Source: Pedobacter sp. MC2016-24
GTDB taxonomy: Bacteria; Bacteroidota; Bacteroidia; Sphingobacteriales; Sphingobacteriaceae
NCBI RefSeq assembly: GCF_015223055.1
Contig: NZ_JADFBX010000002.1
Coordinates: forward strand, 1-64,000
DNA: 64,000 nt
Direction of reading: 5' to 3'
Shown here: positions 1-8,669 of the stretch, piece by piece
Layout of the letters: every line of letters begins with the position of its first letter
Position numbering within the stretch: the stretch's first letter is position 1
Notes under the pieces: generated by a model
Databases searched by the model: none
Told to the model about the DNA's origin: nothing
Seen by the model: only the letters and a program-made list of their open reading frames with translations
Program-made: the position numbers and the translations under genes

Positions 1-123
1 ATTTACAACAGTTTCACCTTTATAGTTTAGCACAGCCCCGGTATAACATCACTCCGTTATATAGGAATTTATAGTCATAATCTGGTTTATCTGCATTTAT
101 TTTAATTATTATTGGCTCAACCG
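1..123. other. Left-edge segment without a confirmed gene
   Basis: No complete gene is visible upstream of the rplM promoter. On the minus strand a GTG at 33 opens an 11-codon frame running off the window (reads MLNYKGETVVN), which could be the first codons of a divergent gene. A second minus-strand frame between about 145 and 36 has protein-like composition but no start codon. Both are too short to call. Confidence 0.2.
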
Positions 124-154
124 TTTGATAATTAAATATTTCTGTCTATCTTTG
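124..154 (+). promoter_or_regulatory. Promoter of the rplM-rpsI-rpsB operon
   Basis: TATCTTTG at 147-154 matches the Bacteroidota -7 element TAnnTTTG exactly, and TTTG at 124-127 lies 19 bases upstream in the -33 position. The leader that follows to the GTG start at 211 contains a small CCCT/AGGG hairpin. A role in autogenous control by L13 is only conceivable. Confidence 0.65.
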
Positions 155-210
155 CAGTCCCTAAATTTGAGGGGTAATAAATAATTGTTAAACAAATTAA
201 ATACAAGCAA

Positions 211-654
211 GTGAATACGTTAAGTTACAAAACTGTCTCTGCCAATGCTAAAACTGTTAACAAACAGTGGGTTGTTGTTGATGCACAAGGCGAGATTTTG
301 GGGCGCTTGTCATCGAAGATCGCTATGATCATCCGTGGTAAAAACAAGCCTGAGTATACCCCACACGTAGACTGCGGTGATAACGTTATCGTTATTAATG
401 CAGACAAGGTTAAGTTGACCGGAAATAAATTCAATGATAAGGTTTATACCTCATACACTGGATATCCAGGTGGTCAACGCTTCATTTCTCCAAAAGAGTT
501 AATGGCTAAACATCCAAAACGTGTTATTGAAAAAGCAGTACGAGGTATGTTACCTAAAACTAAATTAGGTGCTAAATTGTACACAAACCTTTTTGTTTAT
601 GCAGGTGCTGAGCATCCGCATGCAGCTCAATCACCAAAAACCATTAAACTTTAA
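211..654 (+). CDS. rplM: 50S ribosomal protein L13
   Basis: This encodes uL13, an early-assembling protein of the large ribosomal subunit that contacts 23S rRNA. The 147-residue product has the family length and layout, with WVVVDAQGEILGRLSS near the N-terminus and the conserved YTGYPGG and KAVRGMLP segments. The start is a GTG at 211; no in-frame ATG fits the conserved N-terminus. It is the first gene of a rplM-rpsI-rpsB run, with only 11 bases before rpsI, the usual pairing of L13 with S9. Confidence 0.98.
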   Translation: MNTLSYKTVSANAKTVNKQWVVVDAQGEILGRLSSKIAMIIRGKNKPEYTPHVDCGDNVIVINADKVKLTGNKFNDKVYTSYTGYPGGQRFISPKELMAKHPKRVIEKAVRGMLPKTKLGAKLYTNLFVYAGAEHPHAAQSPKTIKL

Positions 655-665
655 TTAAAGAAGAA

Positions 666-1052
666 ATGTCAGTTACTAACACTTCAGGAAGAAGAAAAAC
701 TGCTGTTGCACGTATCTATTTAAAAGAAGGCAACGGCACTATTACCGTAAATGGTAAAGACCATAAAGTATATTTCCCAACATTACCTTTGCAATACATC
801 GTTAATCAATCATTCGAAGTTTCGGAATTGGTTGGTCAGTATGATGTAAATGTAAACGTAGCAGGTGGTGGTATCAAAGGTCAGGCAGAAGCAGTTCGTT
901 TAGCTATCGCTAAAGCTATTGTTGAATTAGATGCTGAGAAAAAACCAGCATTACGCGCTAAAGGGTTAATGACCCGTGATATGCGTATGGTTGAACGTAA
1001 GAAACCAGGACGTAAGAAAGCACGTAAGAAATTCCAATTCAGTAAACGTTAA
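666..1052 (+). CDS. rpsI: 30S ribosomal protein S9
   Basis: This encodes uS9, whose basic C-terminal tail reaches the decoding region and contacts P-site tRNA. The 128-residue product shows SGRRKTAVARI at the N-terminus, GGGIKGQAEA in the middle, and the typical lysine/arginine-rich tail ending in KRxxxSKR style (here QFSKR). It lies 11 bases after rplM and 18 before rpsB, so the three are almost certainly cotranscribed. Confidence 0.98.
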   Translation: MSVTNTSGRRKTAVARIYLKEGNGTITVNGKDHKVYFPTLPLQYIVNQSFEVSELVGQYDVNVNVAGGGIKGQAEAVRLAIAKAIVELDAEKKPALRAKGLMTRDMRMVERKKPGRKKARKKFQFSKR

Positions 1053-1070
1053 TCTAAGGAGACAAACACA

Positions 1071-1895
1071 ATGGCAAGAACTACATATCAAGACTTATTG
1101 GATGCAGGTGTACACTTCGGTCACCTTACCCGTAAATGGAACCCAAAAATGGCGCCTTACATTTTCATGGAGCGCAATGGTATCCACATTATAGATTTAA
1201 ATAAAACTTTAACTAAAACTGAAGAAGCTGCTTCAGCAATCAAACAGATTGTAAAATCAGGACGTAAAGTACTGTTTGTGGCGACTAAGAAACAAGCTAA
1301 AGAAATCGTTGCTGATCAAGCAAAAAAAGTAAACATGCCTTTCGTAACTGAGCGTTGGTTAGGTGGTATGTTAACCAACTTTGCTACTGTACGTAAGTCA
1401 ATCAAAAAGATGGTTACCATCGATAAAATGACTAAAGACGGTACTTACTCTATTCTTTCTAAGAAAGAGCGTTTGATGATCCAACGTGAGCGTATCAAAT
1501 TGGAAAGCTTATTGGGTGGTATCGCGGACTTAAACCGTTTACCAGCTGCAATCTTTTTAATTGACGTTAAAAAAGAACATATCGCTGTTAGCGAAGCGTT
1601 GAAATTAAACATTCCAACTTTTGCAATGGTTGATACCAACTCTGATCCTTCTAACATCGATTTCCCAATTCCAGCGAATGATGATGCTACTAAATCGATC
1701 TCTTTAATTACTGATGTAATCATCAAAGCAATTGAAGAAGGTTTAGATGAGCGCAAACGCGAAAAAGACGAGGAAACTGAAAAAGAAGCTGTAGCTGCGA
1801 AAGCTGCTGCTGATGCTCCTGAAGCTGCTGCTCCTGGTGCAAGAAGAAAAAAAGTAGAGGCTGATACCGAAGAAGGTACTAGCGAAGAAGCTTAA
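1071..1895 (+). CDS. rpsB: 30S ribosomal protein S2
   Basis: This encodes uS2, a late-assembling small-subunit protein that helps anchor S1-type factors. The 274-residue product begins with the family signature DLLDAGVHFGH and carries RWLGGMLTNF and the IDLNKT segment. Residues after about 230 form a lysine/glutamate/alanine-rich tail (EAVAAKAAADAPEAAAP) that extends past the E. coli protein and is probably disordered. GGAG at 1058-1061 lies 9 bases before the ATG, one of few visible Shine-Dalgarno-like sites in the window. A hairpin separates the gene from tsf. Confidence 0.98.
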   Translation: MARTTYQDLLDAGVHFGHLTRKWNPKMAPYIFMERNGIHIIDLNKTLTKTEEAASAIKQIVKSGRKVLFVATKKQAKEIVADQAKKVNMPFVTERWLGGMLTNFATVRKSIKKMVTIDKMTKDGTYSILSKKERLMIQRERIKLESLLGGIADLNRLPAAIFLIDVKKEHIAVSEALKLNIPTFAMVDTNSDPSNIDFPIPANDDATKSISLITDVIIKAIEEGLDERKREKDEETEKEAVAAKAAADAPEAAAPGARRKKVEADTEEGTSEEA

Positions 1896-1906
1896 ATAAT
1901 ATAATC

Positions 1907-1967
1907 AGGGTTGTATATGATGCGTTGCGGTTATACTACAACAACTCGTATACAACCCTTTATTTTT
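1907..1967 (+). terminator. Hairpin terminator or attenuator between rpsB and tsf
   Basis: AGGGTTGTATA at 1907-1917 pairs perfectly with TATACAACCCT at 1949-1959 and is followed by a T-rich run. The long loop can form a second GTTG/CAAC stem. Its place inside the classic rpsB-tsf pair suggests either termination with separate tsf initiation or partial read-through. Confidence 0.7.
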
Positions 1968-1993
1968 TGATAAAAACTTAAAAAGAAATTAAA

Positions 1994-2833
1994 ATGTCTA
2001 CAGTACAAATTTCTGCAGCAGATGTAAACAAATTACGCCAACAAACCGGTGCTGGTATGATGGACTGCAAAAAAGCATTGATCGAAGCAAACGGTGATTT
2101 CGAAGCAGCGGTTGATTATTTACGTAAAAAAGGTGCTAAAGTAGCAGCTTCTCGTCAGGATCGTGATTCTAACGAAGGTGTTGTAATTGCTAAAGCTACA
2201 GCTGATGGCAAACGTGGTGTGGTAGTTGAATTAAACTGCGAAACTGACTTCGTTGCTAAAAATGCTGACTTCGTAGCTTTGGCTAACAAATTCACTGATT
2301 TAGCGATTGAAAATAATCCAGCTTCTTTAGAGGAGTTATTGGCTTTAGAAATCGACGGACAAAAAGTTGCGGATATCATTGTTGAAAACACTGGTAAAAT
2401 CGGCGAGAAAATCGGTATCTCTAAATTTGAAACCGTTACTGGTGAATTGGTTGTTCCTTACATTCACGGTAACTACCGTTTAGGTGTTTTGGTTGCATTA
2501 AACCAGGCTGGTGCAGGTGTGGAAGAAGCAGGTAAAGATGTAGCTATGCAAATCGCTGCAATGAGTCCTGTTGCTTTAGACAAAGCTGATGTTGACGCAA
2601 CAACTATCGAGCGTGAAACTGAAATTGCTAAAGAACAAATCCGTGCTGAAGGTAAACCTGAAGAAATGGTTGAGAAAATTGCTGCTGGTAAATTGAACAA
2701 ATTCTACAAAGACAGTACTTTATTAAACCAGGAGTTTGTTAAAGATTCATCTAAAGATGTTCGTAAATTCTTAAATGATGTTTCAAAAGACCTAACAGTT
2801 GTTGCATTTAAACGTGTACAATTGGGTGCTTAA
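1994..2833 (+). CDS. tsf: Elongation factor Ts
   Basis: EF-Ts is the guanine nucleotide exchange factor that recycles EF-Tu. The 279-residue product has the N-terminal UBA-like domain (VNKLRQQTGAGMMDCKKAL), the TDFVAKN motif that contacts EF-Tu around residues 80-85, and a C-terminal region rich in conserved KFYKDSTLLNQ(E/D)FVKD residues. Length is normal for the family. It follows rpsB as usual but across a terminator-like hairpin. Confidence 0.98.
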   Translation: MSTVQISAADVNKLRQQTGAGMMDCKKALIEANGDFEAAVDYLRKKGAKVAASRQDRDSNEGVVIAKATADGKRGVVVELNCETDFVAKNADFVALANKFTDLAIENNPASLEELLALEIDGQKVADIIVENTGKIGEKIGISKFETVTGELVVPYIHGNYRLGVLVALNQAGAGVEEAGKDVAMQIAAMSPVALDKADVDATTIERETEIAKEQIRAEGKPEEMVEKIAAGKLNKFYKDSTLLNQEFVKDSSKDVRKFLNDVSKDLTVVAFKRVQLGA

Positions 2834-2853
2834 TTAGCATTTAAATAAATTGG

Positions 2854-2890
2854 AAAGCCCGGTCATGATTCATGATCGGGCTTTTTGTTT
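2854..2890 (+). terminator. Rho-independent terminator of tsf
   Basis: AAAGCCCG and CGGGCTTT form the stem, extended by TCAT/ATGA, followed by TTTTTGTTT. It sits 20 bases after the tsf stop. Confidence 0.85.
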
Positions 2891-2937
2891 CTTATTATTT
2901 TGATTGCGCAGGTTTAATTATTTATGGGCTAATTCGG

Positions 2938-2945
2938 TAACTTTG
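2938..2945 (+). promoter_or_regulatory. Promoter -7 element of nagA
   Basis: TAACTTTG matches TAnnTTTG and lies 32 bases before the nagA ATG, downstream of the tsf terminator. Confidence 0.55.
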
Positions 2946-2977
2946 ATTTACTCGCCTTTAATATCTATAAAAAACAT

Positions 2978-4093
2978 ATGTCAGTTACAATTCAAAACGC
3001 CAGATTTTATACTGAAGAAGACACGCTAGCCCAGCGCCATGACTTACACATCGAAGCAGGAAGGATCAGCGCACTTAGCGTTACAGAAATACAGGATAAC
3101 GCCCATCATCTGGTGGTTCCCGGCTTTGTTGATCTGCAGATTTATGGGGGAGGCGGTAGGTTGTTTTCCGCAGAACCAAGTGTCGAAACGCTTAGGATGA
3201 TGGAAGATGACCTACTGAGCAAGGGGACTACAGGCTTTTTAGCCTGCATGGCGACAAACACTCCTGAGGTTTTTAACAGCTGCATTGAGGCTGCGAAAGC
3301 GCATCGGGGCGAGGCAAGGAATTTTTTAGGTTTACATTTAGAGGGCCCTTTTCTGAATGCAAAACGTAGGGGTGCACACGTAGAAGCCTACATACGAAAA
3401 GCAACTTTGGATGAAATCAAAGCCTTACTGGATTTTGGAGATGGGGTGATCAAAATGATGACAATTGCACCGGAATTACAAGATGATGTAGTGATTGAAT
3501 ACCTGCTTGATCACGGTGTATTGCTGTCGTTAGGGCACAGTGATGCCACTTTTGAACAGGCAACAGCGGCATACAACAAGGGGATTGCTACAACAACCCA
3601 CCTGTTTAACGCCATGACTCCCATACACCACCGTGAGCCGGGAATTCCTACTGCTGTATTTAATCACGATGAGGCAAAGGCAAGCATTATTGCAGACGGT
3701 CAGCATGTCGATTTCGAAGTGGTTAAGTTTAGTCAGAAAATTTTGAAGGAGCGTTTGTTCCTGATTACTGACGCGGTGGCTGCCTGTGATCATGGACCGT
3801 ATCAGCATATGCAGATGGGCGATAAATTTGTGGTTCCTGACGTAAGCAATGCGGGTGGGGCGGTTACCTTGTCCGGTTCTTCATTAACCATGCTGCAAGC
3901 AGTGAAAAATTGTGTAGCGCATTGTGGGATCAGTTTATCAGATGCTTTGAAGATGGCTGCTCTGTACCCAGCCAAGCTGATCGGTTTATCGGACCAGATT
4001 GGAAAAGTAGCCTTAGGCTATACCGCTGATTTGCTTGTTCTGGATAATGAGTTAAACCTTAAAGAAGTCTGGTTGAAGGGGCAAAAAGTGTAG
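2978..4093 (+). CDS. nagA: N-acetylglucosamine-6-phosphate deacetylase
   Basis: NagA removes the acetyl group from GlcNAc-6-phosphate in the cytoplasm, giving glucosamine-6-phosphate for catabolism or peptidoglycan recycling. The 371-residue product is an amidohydrolase: PGFVDLQIYGGGG near residue 50, the metal-binding glutamate in HLEGPFLNAKRRGAH near 125, GHSDAT near 190, THLFNAMTP near 210, and the catalytic aspartate in FLITDAV near 265. It stands alone between tsf and pyrH with its own promoter. The glmS gene 20 kb away acts on the same metabolite pool. Confidence 0.95.
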   Translation: MSVTIQNARFYTEEDTLAQRHDLHIEAGRISALSVTEIQDNAHHLVVPGFVDLQIYGGGGRLFSAEPSVETLRMMEDDLLSKGTTGFLACMATNTPEVFNSCIEAAKAHRGEARNFLGLHLEGPFLNAKRRGAHVEAYIRKATLDEIKALLDFGDGVIKMMTIAPELQDDVVIEYLLDHGVLLSLGHSDATFEQATAAYNKGIATTTHLFNAMTPIHHREPGIPTAVFNHDEAKASIIADGQHVDFEVVKFSQKILKERLFLITDAVAACDHGPYQHMQMGDKFVVPDVSNAGGAVTLSGSSLTMLQAVKNCVAHCGISLSDALKMAALYPAKLIGLSDQIGKVALGYTADLLVLDNELNLKEVWLKGQKV

Positions 4094-4150
4094 TTGTCAA
4101 ATATTTACATCAATTGTTAAAACGATAGCGGGTAAGTAAAAAATTGTTAA

Positions 4151-4158
4151 TATTTTTG
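4151..4158 (+). promoter_or_regulatory. Promoter -7 element of pyrH
   Basis: TATTTTTG matches TAnnTTTG. Only 5 bases separate it from the pyrH ATG at 4164, so the transcript may be nearly leaderless. Confidence 0.5.
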
Positions 4159-4163
4159 AGGTC

Positions 4164-4871
4164 ATGAAGTATAAGCGCATTCTACTAAAGCTCAGCGGCG
4201 AATCGCTGATGGGCGAAAAGCAATATGGTATTGATAACGAACGTGTTAGGCAATATGCTGAGGATATCAAAGCAGTACATGATAAGGGCCTTGAAATTGC
4301 AATTGTAATTGGTGGTGGTAACATTTTTAGAGGCTTGAGCGCTGAAAAATCTGGAATGGACCGCGCACAGGCTGATTATATGGGGATGTTGGCCACAGTA
4401 ATTAACAGTATGGCTTTACAGGATGCGCTGGAAAAAGTAGGCTTGAAAACCCGGTTACTTACAGCAATAAAAATGGAGCAGATTTGTGAACCATTTATTC
4501 GTAGAAGAGCAGTTCGCCACCTGGAAAAAGGACGTGTAGTGATTTTTGGTGCTGGTACTGGTAATCCTTATTTCACCACCGATTCTGCGGCAGCTTTAAG
4601 AGCGATCGAAATTAAAGCCGATGTTGTTTTAAAAGGAACACGGGTAGATGGTATATATACAGCCGATCCTGAAAAAGATCCGGCAGCAGTTAAGTATTCG
4701 GAAATCTCTTTCAAAGAAGTTTATTCCAAGGGTTTAAATGTCATGGACATGACTGCCTTTACTTTATGTGAAGAGAACGAACTGCCTATTATTGTATTTG
4801 ATATGAATAAAACAGGCAATTTTATGAAAATAGCCCAGGGAGAAGAAATTGGCACCCTGGTTAAAGCCTGA
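4164..4871 (+). CDS. pyrH: UMP kinase
   Basis: UMP kinase phosphorylates UMP to UDP with ATP, the committed step towards pyrimidine triphosphates. It is an amino-acid-kinase-fold hexamer, unrelated to the eukaryotic enzyme. The 235-residue product shows KLSGESLMG at the N-terminus, [10 protein letters not shown] near residue 55, and [17 protein letters not shown] near 135, which binds the nucleotide phosphates. It is followed after 40 bases by frr, the usual pyrH-frr order, although frr has its own promoter-like element. Confidence 0.98.
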   Translation: MKYKRILLKLSGESLMGEKQYGIDNERVRQYAEDIKAVHDKGLEIAIVIGGGNIFRGLSAEKSGMDRAQADYMGMLATVINSMALQDALEKVGLKTRLLTAIKMEQICEPFIRRRAVRHLEKGRVVIFGAGTGNPYFTTDSAAALRAIEIKADVVLKGTRVDGIYTADPEKDPAAVKYSEISFKEVYSKGLNVMDMTAFTLCEENELPIIVFDMNKTGNFMKIAQGEEIGTLVKA

Positions 4872-4886
4872 TTCTAATATATTTTA

Positions 4887-4894
4887 TATTTTTG
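4887..4894 (+). promoter_or_regulatory. Promoter -7 element before frr
   Basis: TATTTTTG lies 17 bases before the frr ATG in the pyrH-frr gap. It matches the consensus but the surrounding sequence is AT-rich, so chance is possible. Confidence 0.4.
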
Positions 4895-4911
4895 GTTAAA
4901 TTTTACAAAAC

Positions 4912-5475
4912 ATGAATGACCTCATAAAGAAACAATTACAAGATGCCCAAGCTAACATGGACAAGGCAATTGACCATTGTGAAGCTGAATTGACTAAAAT
5001 TCGTGCAGGAAAGGCTTCTGCAGGAATGCTAGACGGCATATTTGTAGATTATTATGGTAGTGCTACTGCGCTGTCTCAGGTTGCGAGTATCAATACTCCG
5101 GATGCGCGGACGCTTCTTGTTCAGCCTTGGGAAAAAAACATGCTTGTTCCTATAGAACGTGCGATCATGGAGGCTAATATTGGCATTAATCCACAAAATG
5201 ATGGTGTTGTAATCCGTTTGGTAGTTCCACCATTGACTGAAGAGCGTAGAAAAGATTTGGTTAAAAAGGTTAAAGAAGAGGCTGAGCGTGGTAAAATCAC
5301 GGTTCGTAACATCCGTAAAGATGCCAATGAAAAGATCAAAAAACTAAAAGGAGAAAGCGTTTCTGATGATGAGATCAAAACCGGTGAGGCTGAAGTTCAG
5401 AAAATAACAGATGCTTATATCATCAAGGTGGAGAAACATTCTGAAGCGAAAGAAAAAGATATCATGACAGTATAA
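4912..5475 (+). CDS. frr: Ribosome recycling factor
   Basis: RRF works with EF-G to split the post-termination ribosome. The 187-residue product has the standard length and motifs: ELTKIRAGKAS at 26-36, the NTPDARTL loop at 62-69, and PPLTEERRKDLVKK near 108, which forms the long helical domain. It ends the pyrH-frr pair and is followed by a strong terminator. Confidence 0.98.
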   Translation: MNDLIKKQLQDAQANMDKAIDHCEAELTKIRAGKASAGMLDGIFVDYYGSATALSQVASINTPDARTLLVQPWEKNMLVPIERAIMEANIGINPQNDGVVIRLVVPPLTEERRKDLVKKVKEEAERGKITVRNIRKDANEKIKKLKGESVSDDEIKTGEAEVQKITDAYIIKVEKHSEAKEKDIMTV

Positions 5476-5504
5476 CCTGGTCATTTATAATTTATAAGTC
5501 AATT

Positions 5505-5546
5505 AAAGGGAATGAGGCAAATGCTTCATTCCCTTTCTTTATTTTT
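5505..5546 (+). terminator. Rho-independent terminator of frr
   Basis: AAAGGGAATGA pairs with TCATTCCCTTT, followed by CTTTATTTTT. The T-run is reused as a promoter-like box for the next gene. Confidence 0.85.
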
Positions 5547-5547
5547 G
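5540..5547 (+). promoter_or_regulatory. Promoter-like -7 element overlapping the frr terminator T-run
   Basis: TATTTTTG matches TAnnTTTG, 25 bases before the ABC exporter ATG. It lies inside the terminator's T-tract, so one sequence may end one transcript and start the next. Confidence 0.4.
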
Positions 5548-5572
5548 ATCCCTCAAAACAAAACTCTGATTA

Positions 5573-7321
5573 ATGAATTTACTGATTGAATATTTGAAGA
5601 ACTACAAGTGGATAGTGGTTCTGGCGCTGTTGCTTGCTGCCATTAATATCGGCTTCTCTCTGCTAGATCCATACATTACAGGAAGAATAGTGGATCGGTT
5701 TATTGAAAAAAAAGATGTTTTAGCGCGTAGTGAATTTATCTGGGGTGTACTTGGGCTTGTTGGTTTGGGTGTTGGCGCCGCAATGGTATCCAGAATTGCC
5801 AAAAACTTTCAGGATTACTTTACGAGTATCATCGTTCAGAAAGTTGGTGCCCAGATGTACGCTGATGGTTTGAAGCACTCTTTAGAGTTGCCTTACCAGG
5901 TGTTTGAGGATCAGCGTAGCGGTGAAACTTTGGGGATACTGCAAAAGGTTCGTTTAGACTCGGAGAAGTTCATTACTTCGTTCATCAGTATTTTATTCGT
6001 CAGTCTGATCGGGATGGTTTTTGTCATTGTTTATTCAGTTACGGTAAGTTATAAGGTTACCTTGATCTATTTCTCCGCGATACCCATCATTAGCTTTGTG
6101 AGCTGGTTTTTAAGTCGGAAGATTAAAACCATCCAAAGAAGTATCGTTGCAGAAACTACGGCATTGGCCGGATCTACAACTGAATCTTTAAGAAATATTG
6201 AATTGGTTAAGAGTTTGGGCCTGGCCAATCAGGAAATAGAGCGTCTCAATAAAACGACATATAAAATATTGGGCTTGGAGCTTAGAAAAGTCAAATATGT
6301 GCGCAGCATGAGTTTTGTGCAGGGTACAACAGTAAACTTTGTGCGGAGTAGTATGGTGGTTGTCCTATTGATTCTTATTTTTGAAAATACGATTTCGCCA
6401 GGTCAATATTTTTCCTTCCTGTTCTACTCATTTTTCCTGTTTGGACCACTGCAGGAGCTTGGTAACGTAATTTTAGCCTGGAGAGAGGCCGAAGTGTCTT
6501 TGGGTAATTTTAAAGCGATTTTAAGTACCCCAATTGATCAGAAACCTTTAAACCCTGTTAAACTTGATAAAATTACTAAGCTGGCCTTTGAAGATGTTAA
6601 TTTTAAGCACCTTACTGGAAAGCACAATGCGCTGAATGACATCACTTTCAGTACCCATAATGGTGAAACCATTGCTTTTGTTGGGCCTTCTGGTTCAGGT
6701 AAAACTACCCTGGTTAAGCTTTTGGTTGGCCTTTATCAGCCAATTGAAGGGGAAGTCTTTTATAACAATACTTCGAGTAAAGAAATTGATTTGGATTTGT
6801 TGAGAGAGAAAATCGGATTTGTCACCCAGGATACGCAGCTGTTTTCAGGAACGATCAGGGAAAACCTGCAGTTTGTGCGTCCGGGAGCTACTGACGAAGA
6901 GTGTTTGCGTGTATTGAAACAAGCGGCTTGTCATAACCTCATGGCCCGGGCAGAGAACGGCCTAGATACTGTAATTGGTGAAGGTGGGGTAAAAGTATCT
7001 GGTGGAGAGAAACAGCGCTTATCGATTGCCAGAGCGCTCCTGAGACAGCCGGATATTCTGGTCTTCGATGAGGCAACGTCTTCTTTGGACTCTTTAACCG
7101 AAGAGGAAATTACAGCGACCATTCGTGACATTTCTGTTCATACCAATCACATCACGATTTTGATTGCACATCGATTGTCAACGATCAAACATGCCGACCG
7201 AATCTTTGTATTGGAGAAAGGTCACATTATTGAGCAGGGCAAGCATGATGAGTTGCTACAGCTTAACGGGCTGTATTACGCCATGTGGAGACAGCAAATC
7301 GGAGAAAGGCAGGAAGTTTAA
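5573..7321 (+). CDS. ABC exporter, fused membrane and ATPase domains (MsbA-like)
   Basis: This is a half-size exporter working as a homodimer in the inner membrane. Residues 1-300 hold six transmembrane helices of the type-1 ABC exporter fold. Residues 335-575 hold the ATPase with Walker A GPSGSGKTT near 370, signature VSGGEKQR near 472, Walker B ILVFDEATSSLDS near 494 and the H-loop in LIAHRLS. The substrate cannot be read from sequence; lipids, peptides or drugs are all possible. It is convergent with the MFS gene, with 4 bases between stops and no terminator. Confidence 0.88.
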   Translation: MNLLIEYLKNYKWIVVLALLLAAINIGFSLLDPYITGRIVDRFIEKKDVLARSEFIWGVLGLVGLGVGAAMVSRIAKNFQDYFTSIIVQKVGAQMYADGLKHSLELPYQVFEDQRSGETLGILQKVRLDSEKFITSFISILFVSLIGMVFVIVYSVTVSYKVTLIYFSAIPIISFVSWFLSRKIKTIQRSIVAETTALAGSTTESLRNIELVKSLGLANQEIERLNKTTYKILGLELRKVKYVRSMSFVQGTTVNFVRSSMVVVLLILIFENTISPGQYFSFLFYSFFLFGPLQELGNVILAWREAEVSLGNFKAILSTPIDQKPLNPVKLDKITKLAFEDVNFKHLTGKHNALNDITFSTHNGETIAFVGPSGSGKTTLVKLLVGLYQPIEGEVFYNNTSSKEIDLDLLREKIGFVTQDTQLFSGTIRENLQFVRPGATDEECLRVLKQAACHNLMARAENGLDTVIGEGGVKVSGGEKQRLSIARALLRQPDILVFDEATSSLDSLTEEEITATIRDISVHTNHITILIAHRLSTIKHADRIFVLEKGHIIEQGKHDELLQLNGLYYAMWRQQIGERQEV

Positions 7322-7325
7322 TCTG

Positions 7326-8603
7326 CTATTGTGTTTTTTGTTCGTTGATCTCCTGGATGCTTAACGTTAACAGACTTTTGGTTTTTAAGTACGTGATGCC
7401 AGCTACAATAATGGTCATACCGCCTCCAAACACTACTGCGGGGACTGTACGCATGAGTTTGGCTGTCAGACCCGATTCAAATGCCCCAATTTCATTAGAA
7501 GAGCCAATAAACATACTGTTTACTGCGGATACACGGCCCCGCATTTCATCGGGGGTAAGTAATTGCATAATGGTAGACCGGATCAATACACTAATGCTGT
7601 CAAACGCACCTTCTGTAAACAGAAAAAATAAGGTTACATAAAAGTTTTTGGATAAGCCATAACAGATGATACTGAGGCCAAAACCTGTAACTGCAATTAA
7701 AAGGTTTCTCCAGGGTTTATTCATTGGAGAGATCTTTGCCATAGCAAGCATGGTAAGTACAGCTCCGCCTGATGCTGCCGCACGCATATAACCCAGGCCT
7801 TCAGGGCCTACTTTAAGAATGTCATTGGCGAATACGGGCAACAAAGCCACAGCTCCGCCAAAAAACACGGAAAATAAATCGAGGCTCATGGCGCCGAGCA
7901 TCATTTTGTTTTTAAATACAAACTGAACGCCTTCTGTAAGACTTTTAACAATGCTTTCCTTGGGAATGAATCGCGGTGGATGTTCTTTTAAAAAGAAGAT
8001 GCAGGTGAGTGCAATGAGTATAAAAAAGATAATCACCATATAGGTGACTGTAATTCCAAAAAAGCCATAGATCAATCCCCCTGCAGCAGGACCAACGATG
8101 GAGGCTAACATATAGGATGAACTATTCCATGTGCTGGAATTTGGATACAGTTTTTTAGGAATAATCTGGGCCATAATGGAAAAGGAGGTCGGGCCGAAAA
8201 AACCGCGCGCCAGTCCAATTCCAAAGACCATGAAATACATCACCGGAATGATATAGGATTCAGGAATATAAGGATGCATCTGTTTCATGGTGACGATGAG
8301 CATCACCAAAGAACATAAAAACACACCACTGAAAATTTTAATCAGCAGGCCTCTTTTTTCAGATTTATCAGCTACATATCCTCCATATAGGGCAATGCCG
8401 ATGGCCGGAATGGCTTCGCAGAGGCCAACCAATCCCAATGCCAATGGATCTTTGGTTAAATGGTAAATGTGAAAGCCAATGATTACGGCCTGCATCTGGT
8501 AAGCAAATGTGAAAAAGAATCGCATGCCAAGGTAGGAACGGAATTCCCGGAACCGCAAGGCCGCGTAAGGATCTGGTTTCTCTATGATTTCGGGCTTGTC
8601 CAA
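7326..8603 (-). CDS. MFS transporter
   Basis: This 425-residue protein has about 12 hydrophobic segments and the MFS loop motif GGYVADKSEKRGLL between helices 2 and 3, plus a second half with DEMRGRVSAVNSM. It resembles the MFS_3/enterobactin-exporter type (EntS-like). It starts with TTG at 8603, 18 bases from a TACATTTG box. It follows the ThiE-like gene by 66 bases on the same strand, so part of its expression could come from the TPP-regulated transcript, but it also has its own promoter. The substrate is unknown. Confidence 0.8.
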   Translation of the reverse strand: MDKPEIIEKPDPYAALRFREFRSYLGMRFFFTFAYQMQAVIIGFHIYHLTKDPLALGLVGLCEAIPAIGIALYGGYVADKSEKRGLLIKIFSGVFLCSLVMLIVTMKQMHPYIPESYIIPVMYFMVFGIGLARGFFGPTSFSIMAQIIPKKLYPNSSTWNSSSYMLASIVGPAAGGLIYGFFGITVTYMVIIFFILIALTCIFFLKEHPPRFIPKESIVKSLTEGVQFVFKNKMMLGAMSLDLFSVFFGGAVALLPVFANDILKVGPEGLGYMRAAASGGAVLTMLAMAKISPMNKPWRNLLIAVTGFGLSIICYGLSKNFYVTLFFLFTEGAFDSISVLIRSTIMQLLTPDEMRGRVSAVNSMFIGSSNEIGAFESGLTAKLMRTVPAVVFGGGMTIIVAGITYLKTKSLLTLSIQEINEQKTQ

Positions 8604-8620
8604 AGGGAGAATATTTTAGA

Positions 8621-8628
8621 CAAATGTA
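8621..8628 (-). promoter_or_regulatory. Promoter -7 element of the MFS gene
   Basis: Read on the minus strand, TACATTTG matches TAnnTTTG and lies 17 bases upstream of the TTG start at 8603. Confidence 0.5.
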
Positions 8629-8669
8629 GGTTTTAGGGCAATATCTTTTTTGTTTTTTTGGAATTACAA

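Noticed and set aside
7285..7641. 118-residue + strand frame overlapping the convergent ABC and MFS genes
   Set aside because: It is antisense to the well-supported MFS coding region and lacks any recognisable motif.
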